Source of the DNA: Emticicia aquatilis
GTDB lineage: Bacteria > Bacteroidota > Bacteroidia > Cytophagales > Spirosomataceae
Assembly (NCBI RefSeq): GCF_014644295.1
Contig: NZ_BMKK01000024.1
Span: 1 to 47,428 of the forward strand
Length of the DNA: 47,428 nt
Direction of reading: 5' to 3'
Numbering within the stretch: the first letter of the stretch is position 1; every line of letters begins with the position of its first letter. This document shows positions 33,012 to 41,830 of the stretch, one piece after another. Both the position numbers and the translations under genes were made by a program. The notes under the pieces are model-generated. The model was not told where the DNA came from, ran no database searches, and was given only the letters and a program-made list of their open reading frames with translations.

Positions 33012-33905
33012 ATGAAAAAACTTCTTTTATTTTCTGTATTAAGTTTACTTTTTGCTTGCGAAAAAGAAACTGAAATATTCGAAATTGCCAACCTCAATCG
33101 TAATTATATAACGGTATTAGGTCATGGCGGAATGGGCATATCGTCAACCTATCCGATTAATACCTACGAGTCAATCATGAGTTGCCTGAGTTTGGGTACT
33201 GATGGTAGCGAAATTGATGTGCAAATGACCAAAGATAGTGTTTTGGTAGCTTTTCATGATTCTGATTTAACCGAAAAAACAAATCTGACAGGGTCTATAA
33301 GTCAATATACTTTTGCCGAACTTCAAGAAGGATTCTACGACGAGATGCCGTATAAAACTTACGCTATTGTTTCGTTGGAACAGATTTTTTCAAACATTGA
33401 TGATTTTTCGCCTTATAAATTTACGTTTGATTGTAAACTCTACAACGCCGACCCTACAAATGATGCTTATTTAGGCACTTTTGCTAACGCTATCGTGAAG
33501 ATTGCCCAGAAGTATAATATTCAGCGAAAGATTTTGATAGAATCGAATGACAAAAACTTCCTGACGATGTTATCCGCCAAAAATGAAAGGTTTAAGTTAT
33601 TCATTTACCCGCAAACTTTTGAAGAAGGCTTAGAAACTGCCTCCGAGCTTAAGTTATACGGAATAACGATTTCGAACGATGATATTTCAACCGAACAACT
33701 CTCCGAAGCTCACGATAAGGGTTTCAGAGTGGCAGTTTGGAATGTCCAAACCGAAAACGAAAATATTGAGGCTATCAGAAAGAACCCCGATTTTATTCAA
33801 ACAGATAAGGTCAAATATTTGGTAGAGACAATGCAAGCTACTGATGAGGTTTATTACGCCACAATTCAGCAATGGCAGAAGCCTGATTCGCTTTCACGGA
33901 AATGA
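33012..33905 (+). CDS. Glycerophosphodiester phosphodiesterase-like lipoprotein
   Basis: 297 residues. Lipobox Cys16 (LLFAC). GDPD core: HGGMG (His38) where the family has HRG, then NTYESI, EIDVQMTKDSVLVAFHD with Glu67, Asp69, His82 and Asp83, and the later VAVWNVQTEN block with the FIQTDK motif. So the metal and acid/base residues are kept but the Arg after the first His is replaced by Gly. Likely a periplasmic phosphodiesterase, or a related enzyme with shifted specificity. Nine bp after the small barrel gene. Confidence 0.85.
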   Translation: MKKLLLFSVLSLLFACEKETEIFEIANLNRNYITVLGHGGMGISSTYPINTYESIMSCLSLGTDGSEIDVQMTKDSVLVAFHDSDLTEKTNLTGSISQYTFAELQEGFYDEMPYKTYAIVSLEQIFSNIDDFSPYKFTFDCKLYNADPTNDAYLGTFANAIVKIAQKYNIQRKILIESNDKNFLTMLSAKNERFKLFIYPQTFEEGLETASELKLYGITISNDDISTEQLSEAHDKGFRVAVWNVQTENENIEAIRKNPDFIQTDKVKYLVETMQATDEVYYATIQQWQKPDSLSRK

Positions 33906-33916
33906 AATTTTAAGAT

Positions 33917-33952
33917 ATAAAGCCACATCAACACTAATTAATGTAGCTTTAT
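33917..33952. terminator. Convergent hairpin terminator
   Basis: ATAAAGC-ACAT pairs with ATGT-GCTTTAT (one mismatch) around an AT-rich loop, between the GDPD gene and the convergent gene ending at 33955. Confidence 0.65.
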
Positions 33953-33954
33953 GA

Positions 33955-34620
33955 TTATTTGAAATCTTCTGGATAAAGTCTTCTTTGTTGATTAGAAAGT
34001 TTATCTAAAACATCAATTTCAGCTAAGTAACTGATTGTGATAAAAGAAAAAATAATTGGTAGAGCTATTGGGTACCAATTTGCCAAATCAGAAAGAGATA
34101 AATTGAAAAAGACTTGTAACATTAGCAAGTATGACCCGACAGACGAGCTTAAAATGTAAATATTCTTGAATTGTAGAAGTGGTAACTTAATGCTTCGTTT
34201 GATTAAAATTATTTTGCTAATGAGAATTATATTAAAAATAATAATAAGTGCATAGAAAGAGTATATCACTGATGCTAAACTTGCTATTTGAAATGCTTTG
34301 TAGCTTACCAAGAAAATCATTAACAAAAGCAGAATTTTTGGTAATTTGAAATACCCTACGAAACTTTTTCTGAATAAATTTCTGCCTTTAATTGCTACTT
34401 CCATTTCTTTTTGTCCTACCAAGTCACTGAAACCAAATATTCCAAATTGAGTATAAACTTGTTGCAAAGCAGTTTCAAAATTGATATTGCTGGTACTCAT
34501 TTTCTCTTCGATTGAAGAAGCCAAGTGGTCAACCAATTCTGTCTGTACATCATAATATTCTACATACTTTTTGCGTGTAAAAGCATATAATTCTTCGATT
34601 TGTGCTGCGGTTAGTTTCAT
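33955..34620 (-). CDS. Membrane protein coupled to a PadR regulator
   Basis: 221 residues. N-terminal soluble helical part (KLTAAQIEELYAFTRKKYVEYYDVQTELVDHLASSIEE) typical of the membrane proteins encoded with PadR regulators in Bacteroidota, then about five membrane segments from residue 95. No enzymatic motif. The ATG overlaps the PadR stop by 4 bp, so the two are translationally coupled; it may act as the cognate sensor or effector. Confidence 0.82.
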   Translation of the reverse strand: MKLTAAQIEELYAFTRKKYVEYYDVQTELVDHLASSIEEKMSTSNINFETALQQVYTQFGIFGFSDLVGQKEMEVAIKGRNLFRKSFVGYFKLPKILLLLMIFLVSYKAFQIASLASVIYSFYALIIIFNIILISKIILIKRSIKLPLLQFKNIYILSSSVGSYLLMLQVFFNLSLSDLANWYPIALPIIFSFITISYLAEIDVLDKLSNQQRRLYPEDFK

Positions 34621-34949
34621 TGAAGTGCAAGTTTAGGATTCAAGATTAGATTTAGGTTTTCGGCAAAAGCACGGAGTTCAGCAATTCTGTCAACTGCAAT
34701 TTCATTTCCTTTCGGAGTTATTTTATAGTATTTTCTTACTCGGCCTTCTACCTTTTCAGTTTCTGCCGTTAGTATTTCTTCTGCCTCAAGTTTATGCAGA
34801 ATCGGATACAATGCCCCCTCAGTAATTTGTATGTCTTCTTGGGTTATTTCTTTTACTTTTTGAGTAATTTCATAACCATACATTCTTCCATTATCGTGCA
34901 GTAGTTTTAGAATTATTGTACTAAGGCTACCTTTTATATGTTGATTCAT
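34617..34949 (-). CDS. PadR-family transcriptional regulator
   Basis: 110 residues. Winged-helix core: KGSLSTIILKLLHDNGRMYGYEITQKVKEIT, ITEGALYPILHKLEAEEILTAETEKVEGRVRKYYKITPKGNE, the exact PadR pattern. The C-terminal part is a short helix for dimerisation. Represses its own operon in most family members; the target here is unknown. Coupled by ATGA to the membrane protein. Confidence 0.93.
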   Translation of the reverse strand: MNQHIKGSLSTIILKLLHDNGRMYGYEITQKVKEITQEDIQITEGALYPILHKLEAEEILTAETEKVEGRVRKYYKITPKGNEIAVDRIAELRAFAENLNLILNPKLALQ

Positions 34950-35160
34950 TTGCTTATCGTTTATTTCGACGGGTAAATATACATAATTTTCTTATACATC
35001 AAATTCTTAGGTATTAATTTTTATTCTGCTTCACTCCATTTTATTAGCTACTGACTCCATTTAAACGTTCATTCACTCTGTTCCTTTGGCAGTAGGAGAG
35101 GTTTCAAACGTTATGTATTTGTAAAATTTTTAATCAACAACTTTACAAATATCAATCGTT

Positions 35161-36084
35161 ATGAAAAAAATTAAGGCCCTGTTAGGAGTAAGTGTTCTTT
35201 TAAGTGGAATGATGTTGGGTATCAGCTCTTGTGATACTAACGATGATGCAATGCCAGCTACCAAAGACGTGGTAGATGTAGCTTTAGCGGATAGTCGCTT
35301 CTCGACTTTGACTAAACTTTTGACTGATAACGGACTTGTTTCGACGCTTAAAGGTACAGGGCCATTTACGGTTTTTGCTCCAACCAACGATGCGTTTGCA
35401 AAAATTGATGCCAGTAAATTAACCAATGCTGAATTGGTAAATATCCTAAAATCTCACGTTGTTAGTGGAAGAGTATTGGCAGCTGATGTGAAATCTGGGG
35501 TTGCAACTTCACTTGGCTCGTCAATTTACTTGTCAAAAAATTCTACTGGAGTTTTTATCAATGGCAATAGCCAAGTAACAACTGCCGATGTATCAGCATC
35601 AAACGGAATTATTCACATTATTGATAATGTAATTGTACCACCAACAAAAAGTTTGGTTGAAATTGCTCAAGGAGACCCAAATTTCTCAGAATTAGTTTCT
35701 TTAGTATTGGCAGCTGATGCGTCGGTAGTTACTGCATTGTCTTCTGCTTCAGCAAATGGACTTACGGTTTTTGCTCCAACCAACGCAGCTTTTACCGAAC
35801 TCTATAAAACTACTCCAAAAGCAACTTTGCTCGCACCAGCCAACAAAGCATTATTGACAAGCGTATTACTTTATCATGTAGTACCAGGTCGAGTATTTTC
35901 GTCTGATTTACCTAATGTAAGTGGTGAAGTTAGTACTGCCAATACGGCTGCAAAACTTACTTTCGACTTAGCGGGAGGTGCAAAAGTAAAAGGTAAATCG
36001 AGTGGTAATTCTAATATTACAGCGGTGAATATTCTCGGAACAAATGGTGTAGTTCATGTGATTGACAAAGTTTTATTGCCGTAA
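35161..36084 (+). CDS. Fasciclin (FAS1) domain lipoprotein
   Basis: 307 residues. Lipobox Cys24 (GISSC). Two FAS1 domains, about 34-165 and 168-307; each has the FTVFAPTNDAF or LTVFAPTNAAF block (H1), YHVVPGRV or SHVVSGRV, and ends IIHIIDNVIVPP or VVHVIDKVLLP (H2). Such lipoproteins are surface-exposed and implicated in adhesion; partner unknown. Monocistronic, terminator behind it. Confidence 0.93.
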   Translation: MKKIKALLGVSVLLSGMMLGISSCDTNDDAMPATKDVVDVALADSRFSTLTKLLTDNGLVSTLKGTGPFTVFAPTNDAFAKIDASKLTNAELVNILKSHVVSGRVLAADVKSGVATSLGSSIYLSKNSTGVFINGNSQVTTADVSASNGIIHIIDNVIVPPTKSLVEIAQGDPNFSELVSLVLAADASVVTALSSASANGLTVFAPTNAAFTELYKTTPKATLLAPANKALLTSVLLYHVVPGRVFSSDLPNVSGEVSTANTAAKLTFDLAGGAKVKGKSSGNSNITAVNILGTNGVVHVIDKVLLP

Positions 36085-36104
36085 TTATAAGTTAATATTT
36101 TAGT

Positions 36105-36142
36105 AAGGTCGGAGTGTTCGTTTGAATACTGCGACCTTTTTT
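36105..36142 (+). terminator. Terminator of the FAS1 gene
   Basis: AAGGTCG pairs with CGACCTT with an inner AGTGTT/AATACT helix (one G/G mismatch), followed by T-run. Confidence 0.75.
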
Positions 36143-36294
36143 GTTTTACGAAAAACAAGGTTATATAAAACAATTTTCAGAACACGAAGTTTTATATTAT
36201 ACCAACTACCTATTTATTTATTACTGCTGAAATTAACAAACTGTTTTTCACTTTGAGTTAAATAAGTAATAATTAGTCTAAAATTGAGAGATAA

Positions 36295-36795
36295 ATGAGG
36301 GAGTTATTTTCTGAAGAAAAAGTATCCACAGCTGATAGAATATCGGAACTTCTGAGGGATTTTAGTGCGGAGATTAAGATACAGAAGGTTGATTTAATCA
36401 ACGAAAGTATAAATTGGCTTAGCCCAATACAGCAGCAACAATCAGGTAAATCAAATTTCAAAAATCGCTTTTTAGTAAAAACTGGCAATAATATCTTATT
36501 CAAAAATATTGATGAGATTGCCTATTTCTTTGCCGAAGATAAAATTGTGTATTTGGTTTCGGTAGATGCCAAACAATACATAGTAGATTATCGTTTGGAG
36601 CAGCTCGAAACCCTCCTGAATCCGCACGTTTTTTATAGAATCAACCGTAAGTTTTTTATAAAAATTGATGCCATTCAGAAAGTTAAACAGCTATCCAATA
36701 ATCGTTTACAGTTATTCTTAAAGCCTCATTTTGAGCAAGAAATATTTATTAGTAAAGATAAAGTAAAAGAATTTAAGGCTTGGCTCGACCAATGA
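36295..36795 (+). CDS. LytTR-domain protein lacking a receiver domain
   Basis: 166 residues. About 60 N-terminal residues look like the linker of a LytTR response regulator (RISELLRDFSAEIKIQK), then a LytTR domain: FKNRFLVKTGNNILFKNIDEIAYFFAEDKIVYLVS, KQYIVDYRLEQLETLLN, FYRINRKFFIKIDAIQKV. No receiver domain precedes it, so either it is a truncated response regulator or a free-standing LytTR protein. Convergent with the intact LytTR regulator; the stops are 9 bp apart. The upstream 210 bp contain only the FAS1 terminator. Confidence 0.82.
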   Translation: MRELFSEEKVSTADRISELLRDFSAEIKIQKVDLINESINWLSPIQQQQSGKSNFKNRFLVKTGNNILFKNIDEIAYFFAEDKIVYLVSVDAKQYIVDYRLEQLETLLNPHVFYRINRKFFIKIDAIQKVKQLSNNRLQLFLKPHFEQEIFISKDKVKEFKAWLDQ

Positions 36796-36803
36796 ATTGG
36801 CTT

Positions 36804-37556
36804 TTAACTTACTTGTTTTTTCTCGATAAATTCTTTGAAAGCCTTACGGTAAGTATCACTTATAGGAATGAAGTTTTTGCCGATTTGTACTTTTTCTTTG
36901 TCAATGGCATCAATGGCATCGAAGGCAATGATATAGGAGTTATGAATTCTAATAAATTGATTTTCTGATAATTGGCTTTCTAAACTTTTCATAGTTTGAA
37001 GCGTAACTATCTTTTTGAGTGTAGAGTCTTTATCTTTCGTATGGATACAAACGTAATCTTTTAGACCTTCGATATACTGGATTTCGTTTAGGCGTATCTT
37101 GACGAGCTTTGTGCCGTCTTTCACAAAAATAAATCCTTGATTATTGTCAGGACTCACCGTTATTTCCTGCACGATTTTTTCTTGTACAACTGGCTGGGTT
37201 GCAGTTAGGCGAATGGTTGCTTTTTCTACTGCTTTCAGAAAACGTTCGAGACTGATGGGTTTCAATAGATAATCAAAAACTTCCAATTCATAGCCTTCAA
37301 GGGCATATTCAGAGTAGGCGGTTGTCAGAATCACCAAAGGTTTTTTTTGTAAGATTTTAAGCAGCGTAATACCTGTAATTTCAGGCATCTGTATATCTGA
37401 AAACAAAATATCTACCGTATTTTCACGCAAAAAATCTAAAGCTGCCAACGAACTCGAAAATGATTTTAGCAAATTTAGATGCGGCACTTTCTTTACGTAG
37501 GCCTCCATTAGGTTTCGAGCCAGAGGTTCGTCTTCGATGATTATACAGGTTAACAT
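36804..37556 (-). CDS. LytTR-family response regulator
   Basis: 250 residues. Receiver domain with IIEDEPLA, phospho-acceptor Asp54 (FSDIQMPE), TTAYSEYALEGYE and LLKPI. LytTR domain from about 145: GFIFVKDGTKLVKIRLNEIQYIEGLKDYVCIHT, FIRIHNSYIIAF. Partner of the LytS-like kinase located 28 bp upstream. Candidate target: the twin TTGTCGAGTT repeat at 38836-38865 upstream of the TonB receptor. Confidence 0.94.
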   Translation of the reverse strand: MLTCIIIEDEPLARNLMEAYVKKVPHLNLLKSFSSSLAALDFLRENTVDILFSDIQMPEITGITLLKILQKKPLVILTTAYSEYALEGYELEVFDYLLKPISLERFLKAVEKATIRLTATQPVVQEKIVQEITVSPDNNQGFIFVKDGTKLVKIRLNEIQYIEGLKDYVCIHTKDKDSTLKKIVTLQTMKSLESQLSENQFIRIHNSYIIAFDAIDAIDKEKVQIGKNFIPISDTYRKAFKEFIEKKQVS

Positions 37557-37584
37557 TAATTATTAATGTTTAATTGTTAATTGA

Positions 37585-38658
37585 TTAAGCCAAGTTCAGT
37601 TTCAAAACCACGATATAATCTTTATCGTCTTCATTCACAATCAATTCATAGTTATTCGGGTAGCTGAGTTCTAAGCGACGATTGACGTTTTGTAGGCCAA
37701 TTCCCGATTTTTCGTTGGTTGTTTCGAGGTTTGGGGGCAATTTACTATTTTCTACACAATATGTGCATTGTTGACCATTTATATCAATCGAAATATTTAC
37801 GTAAGCATCGGTCATGCTATTGCTTACACCATGTTTGAAGGCGTTTTCGAGAAATGTGATAAAAATCAGCGGTACAATCTGCACTTCATCTGGGTTTCCC
37901 GAAATATCAAATGTAATCGGTATCTGATTATCTAATCTGAGTTTTTCGAGGCTGATATAATTTTTCATATACTCAATCTCTTTCGTCATCGAAACCTTCG
38001 GGTGATTTGAATCATAGAGCATGTATCGCATCATTTGTGAGAGTTTCTCAATAACTTCGGTTGTATTTGGCGAATTTATCATGGCCAAATAATATAGATT
38101 ATTGAGTGTATTGAATAAAAAATGCGGATTCACTTGAGCTTTCAAGAAGCGTAATTCGGCCGTTAGTTTTTCGTTTTCAATCTCACTTTTCTTGGCTTCT
38201 AATTCAAACCAATCTTTTGCGAAACGTAACATCCCGATAAAAATAGCTATGAAAATAGCCGCAATTACGTGCTGACTGATAAATTTAGTAGAATACAGAA
38301 AGCCCTTAGCTTCTTTGATTTCAAGATAGATATATCTCTTCAAGAAAATATGGCACGTAATAATAATGGTGAAAGGAATCAGAAATTCGATTAAATATTG
38401 GCCGAAATTTTTGTGTACCAAGAAACGAGGCAAGCAAATAAAGTAATTGAAATAGCTGATTAAGGCCATAAAGATTATCTGAGTGGAAGCATCAAAAAAT
38501 GACCGTTGATAATTTGGTTCTTCTCCGTGGCGGCTAAATGTAATTTGATAGAAAAAAAATGAGAAATATAACGCCCAAAAGGATAGGTGTAATAGTAATA
38601 TTCTGTTGGTCGGTAGTCCGAGGGTCGGCCCCCCGAATTTTTTAATGAAATTCTGCAT
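37585..38658 (-). CDS. Sensor histidine kinase, LytS/YehU type
   Basis: 357 residues. Four hydrophobic segments in the first 145 residues (about 19-38, 60-78, 90-107, 127-146), a coiled coil (150-172), then the His-kinase signature VNPHFLFNTLNNLYYLA with His179, and an HATPase domain with ITFLENAFKHG (N box) and GIGLQNVNRRLEL. No extracytoplasmic sensor domain. Its N-terminus is encoded by a GC-rich stretch resembling the insert at 11446. Confidence 0.93.
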   Translation of the reverse strand: MQNFIKKFGGPTLGLPTNRILLLHLSFWALYFSFFFYQITFSRHGEEPNYQRSFFDASTQIIFMALISYFNYFICLPRFLVHKNFGQYLIEFLIPFTIIITCHIFLKRYIYLEIKEAKGFLYSTKFISQHVIAAIFIAIFIGMLRFAKDWFELEAKKSEIENEKLTAELRFLKAQVNPHFLFNTLNNLYYLAMINSPNTTEVIEKLSQMMRYMLYDSNHPKVSMTKEIEYMKNYISLEKLRLDNQIPITFDISGNPDEVQIVPLIFITFLENAFKHGVSNSMTDAYVNISIDINGQQCTYCVENSKLPPNLETTNEKSGIGLQNVNRRLELSYPNNYELIVNEDDKDYIVVLKLNLA

Positions 38659-38994
38659 TGTTTTTTAATTAAACGATTGCCAGATGTATATCGGCTTCAT
38701 AAATAATATCAAAGTTTGCCTAAAAAGAATCTTAAATGCAACTATTCTGTGGTACTTTAAGGTGCTTTTTGCCTCTTTTTCTACAATTCGGCTTTCTTGG
38801 TCGATATTTTGGCAAAAATATTCTGCACTTCGGCATTGTCGAGTTATCGGCCGAGTTGTCGAGTTGAACGCCGTACTTATCTAATACCAAAAATTGTTTC
38901 AAAAATTACTGTTTGTTTTGTTGCATAATTTAACGAGGCCGACAATCCTCACAGTTTTTTAGAACCGAAATTCAAAATATTAAATAGCACTGCA
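38659..38994. other. 336-bp divergent control region with twin direct repeat
   Basis: Lies between the LytS-like kinase and the TonB receptor gene. It holds TTGTCGAGTT at 38836-38845 and again at 38856-38865. No credible ORF. The rest is AT-rich without recognised elements. Confidence 0.65.
38836..38865 (+). promoter_or_regulatory. Candidate LytTR binding site (twin 10-bp direct repeat)
   Basis: TTGTCGAGTT twice, start-to-start 20 bp (two helical turns), the geometry used by LytTR dimers, 130 bp before the receptor ATG. Confidence 0.5.
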
Positions 38995-41544
38995 ATGAAA
39001 AAGTTAGCATCAATACTTACACTAATTATAGCTGCCACTACACTGGCAACTGCTCAGTTTGGTCCTGGTGGCCCTGGTGGGATGGGTGGTGGACAAAGAG
39101 GAGATGGCAATGGCCGTCCTCAAAACACACAACAAGCACCCACTTTTAATTTAGAAGGAAATGCTCCAAAAGGAAATTCAAAAGTTTTTGGTTTTGTGAT
39201 TGACGAAAGCGTATCAACTGCTGTTGAGTTTGCTAACGTTGCTCTTTATATAAAAGACACAAAGAAAGTAGTTGACGGAACAATCGCTGACGAAAAAGGT
39301 AAATTTTCGATGAGCCGTGTTGCCGCTGGCGAATATAACTTGGTTATTACATTCATTGGTTTCAAAGACAAAACCATTGAGGTTAAAGTAGAAAAAGGCA
39401 AAGACAATGATTTGGGCGTAATTAAACTCGCACAAAGTGTAAAGCAATTAGAAGAAGTAACTGTTACGGCTGAGAAATCAATGATTGAAGAAAAAGTTGA
39501 TAGATTAGTTTATAACGCCGAAAAAGATTTGACATCGAAAGGTGGCGATGCAGCCGATATTTTGCGTAAAGTTCCGATGTTGTCGGTTGATTTAGACGGT
39601 AACGTTTCATTACGTGGTACTTCAAACCTTAAAGTTTTGATTAATAACAAGCCATCTACAATCGTTGCGAGTAGCATTGCCGATGCCTTGAAAATGATTC
39701 CTGCCGATTTGATTAAAACGGTTGAGGTAATCACTTCGCCATCAGCTAAATATGATGCAGAAGGTTCGGGTGGTATCATTAACATCATCTTGAAAAAATC
39801 TACTTTACAAGGCTTAACGCTTAATGTTGATTCGGGTGTGGGTATTCGTGGTTCAAACCTGAGCTTAAATGGTAATTATCGCCAAGGAAAACTTGGTGTA
39901 ACTCTCGGTGGTTTCGGTCGTGTATTTTATAATAAATCAGCTACATCATTAGACCAAACAACGGTAAGAAACGGTATTCCTACACTAACAAATCAAACGG
40001 CAGATGCTTTTGATAACGGTCTTTTCGGAAGATATAATTTAGGATTTGATTATGATTTAGCTAAAAATCAATCGCTTACGGCTTCGGTAGCATTCGGTAC
40101 TCGTAATTTTACTCGTTCGCAAGATTTTACTATTAATCAATACACAAACAGTGTCTTAAATTCTACATCATACCGTGATGTAACGAGCAAAGATTTATCA
40201 AATTCGGTTGATATCAACCTTGATTATATCCGTACTTTTAAACCATCACAAGAATGGTCGGTTTCTGGACAATTTAGCCAAAACAAATTGACAAATAATT
40301 TCTTTACTGATTTATTAAGTAATTCACAGGAATTGGTTAGCCGTCAGAAAAACTTGAATAAAAACTTTAACAACGAAGTTACCTTACAAACTGATTATCA
40401 GACACCAATCAAACAAAATCAAATGTTTGAGGTAGGTTTGAAAACTGTAATCCGTCAAGTAAACAGTGATTACGAATACCTAATCGCTAACCCAACAGGT
40501 TCGTTTTCGTCAGATGCTCGTAATCCAGCAGGTTTGTTGAATTACAGCCAAAATATTGCAGCAGGTTATTTGTCATATACTTATTCAACAAAAAACAAAT
40601 ATACATTCAAAGTTGGTAGCCGTTATGAATACACAACAATTACTGCCAACGACCAAAAAGGAACAATCTCGATTCCAGCTTATGGCAATCTCGTACCGAG
40701 CGTAAATATCTCAAAAAGCGTAGGTAAAGCTTCAACATTGAAATTAGCTTACAATAACCGTATTCAACGTCCAGGTTTGCAACAATTAAACCCGAACTAC
40801 AATGCGTCAAATCCGCAAAGTATTTCGATTGGTAACCCAAGCCTAAGACCGGAAATCTCTAATAACCTTGAGTTTAGTTTAAGCACAAACATCAAGAAAA
40901 CATACTTAAATGTTTCGGTGTTTGGTCGTCAAACCAACAACTCTATCACACGTATCTCAATGCCATCTGATAGTGTAGTTGGAGCAATCATCACAACATT
41001 CCAAAACATTGGTAAAGAACAAACTTACGGTACTAACATCTTCGGTAACTTCTTTATCACGCCAAAATGGACTTTGAATGGTGGACTTGATTTGTATTAC
41101 AACTACTTAGAAGGACAGCAAACAGGTTTGAATGGTATTTCGTCAACAATTAGTAACTCAGGTGTTGTTGTTGGTGGACGTTTACAATCATCTATCACAC
41201 TCCAAAAGGGTTGGGCCATTCAAGCATTCGGTGGATTCAGAGGCAACCGTGTACAACTTCAAGGAACACAAGGTGGTATGGGTATGTACTCAATCGGAGC
41301 AAGAAAAGAATTTGCTAACAAAAAAGGTAGCCTTGGCTTAGCAACTGAAAACTTCTTCGGAATGAGAATGAAAAGCACCCTTACAACGCCATTGTTCAAT
41401 CAAGTTAGTATCAACAACATTTATAACCAAAACATTAAGCTGACATTTAGCTATAAAATTGGTAAAATGAAGTTTACACAAACCAAACAATCGAAAGTGA
41501 AAAACGATGACGTGAAGTCAGGTGGTGATAATAACAATAACTAA
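38995..41544 (+). CDS. TonB-dependent outer-membrane receptor (outer-membrane beta-barrel family)
   Basis: 849 residues. Signal peptide to ATAQ (21), a Gly/Gln-rich stretch (FGPGGPGGMGGGQRG...), carboxypeptidase-regulatory-like domain about 62-150 (VFGFVIDESVSTAVEFANVAL, KGKFSMSRVAAGEYNLVITFIGF), plug about 155-270 (VEEVTVTA-like LEEVTVTAEKSMIEEKVDRLVYN, GGDAADILRKVPMLSVDLDGNVSLRG, ITSPSAKYDAEGSGGIINIILKK), then a 22-strand-type barrel. C-terminus FSYKIGKMKFTQTKQ plus an Asn tail. Substrate unknown. Divergent from a LytTR two-component system that probably controls it. Confidence 0.92.
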   Translation: MKKLASILTLIIAATTLATAQFGPGGPGGMGGGQRGDGNGRPQNTQQAPTFNLEGNAPKGNSKVFGFVIDESVSTAVEFANVALYIKDTKKVVDGTIADEKGKFSMSRVAAGEYNLVITFIGFKDKTIEVKVEKGKDNDLGVIKLAQSVKQLEEVTVTAEKSMIEEKVDRLVYNAEKDLTSKGGDAADILRKVPMLSVDLDGNVSLRGTSNLKVLINNKPSTIVASSIADALKMIPADLIKTVEVITSPSAKYDAEGSGGIINIILKKSTLQGLTLNVDSGVGIRGSNLSLNGNYRQGKLGVTLGGFGRVFYNKSATSLDQTTVRNGIPTLTNQTADAFDNGLFGRYNLGFDYDLAKNQSLTASVAFGTRNFTRSQDFTINQYTNSVLNSTSYRDVTSKDLSNSVDINLDYIRTFKPSQEWSVSGQFSQNKLTNNFFTDLLSNSQELVSRQKNLNKNFNNEVTLQTDYQTPIKQNQMFEVGLKTVIRQVNSDYEYLIANPTGSFSSDARNPAGLLNYSQNIAAGYLSYTYSTKNKYTFKVGSRYEYTTITANDQKGTISIPAYGNLVPSVNISKSVGKASTLKLAYNNRIQRPGLQQLNPNYNASNPQSISIGNPSLRPEISNNLEFSLSTNIKKTYLNVSVFGRQTNNSITRISMPSDSVVGAIITTFQNIGKEQTYGTNIFGNFFITPKWTLNGGLDLYYNYLEGQQTGLNGISSTISNSGVVVGGRLQSSITLQKGWAIQAFGGFRGNRVQLQGTQGGMGMYSIGARKEFANKKGSLGLATENFFGMRMKSTLTTPLFNQVSINNIYNQNIKLTFSYKIGKMKFTQTKQSKVKNDDVKSGGDNNNN

Positions 41545-41565
41545 GAAAAGTGGGCTAAGTGTATC

Positions 41566-41602
41566 AAAATGGCTTTAGGGGAGGGGTTCCCTAAGCCATT
41601 TT
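41566..41602 (+). terminator. Hairpin after the TonB receptor gene
   Basis: AAAATGGCTTTAGGG pairs with CCCTAAGCCATTTT (one bulge). Followed by only four T, so it is a weak terminator; a second hairpin with a longer T-run lies 50 bp on. Confidence 0.5.
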
Positions 41603-41653
41603 CCAAAGCCCAAAAGATATAAAAGATTTTTATTTTGATTAGGTTGAAAAATT

Positions 41654-41691
41654 AGAAGGCTTGTGATATTCGGCAAGCCCCTTCTTTTTTT
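41654..41691 (+). terminator. Second terminator after the TonB receptor
   Basis: AGAAGGCTTG pairs with CAAGCCCCTTCT (small bulge), then eight T. Confidence 0.6.
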
Positions 41692-41830
41692 ATTCAAAGT
41701 TCTGATGAGAGTCAACGTTAATTGATTTTCATTCGTACTGTAAAAAAAGCTTATTGAAATTCTGAATAAATACCAATATAGTTTTCTCAATAATTAGTAT
41801 TTTTATAAAATAATCAACTCTATTAAGACT

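Noticed and set aside
36295-36795. Pseudogene call for the receiver-less LytTR gene
   Set aside because: The frame is intact with a good start; no receiver remnant is visible upstream, so I kept it as a CDS.
38684-38884. 66-codon plus-strand ORF in the control region
   Set aside because: No homology-like features, no start signal, and it covers the twin direct repeat.
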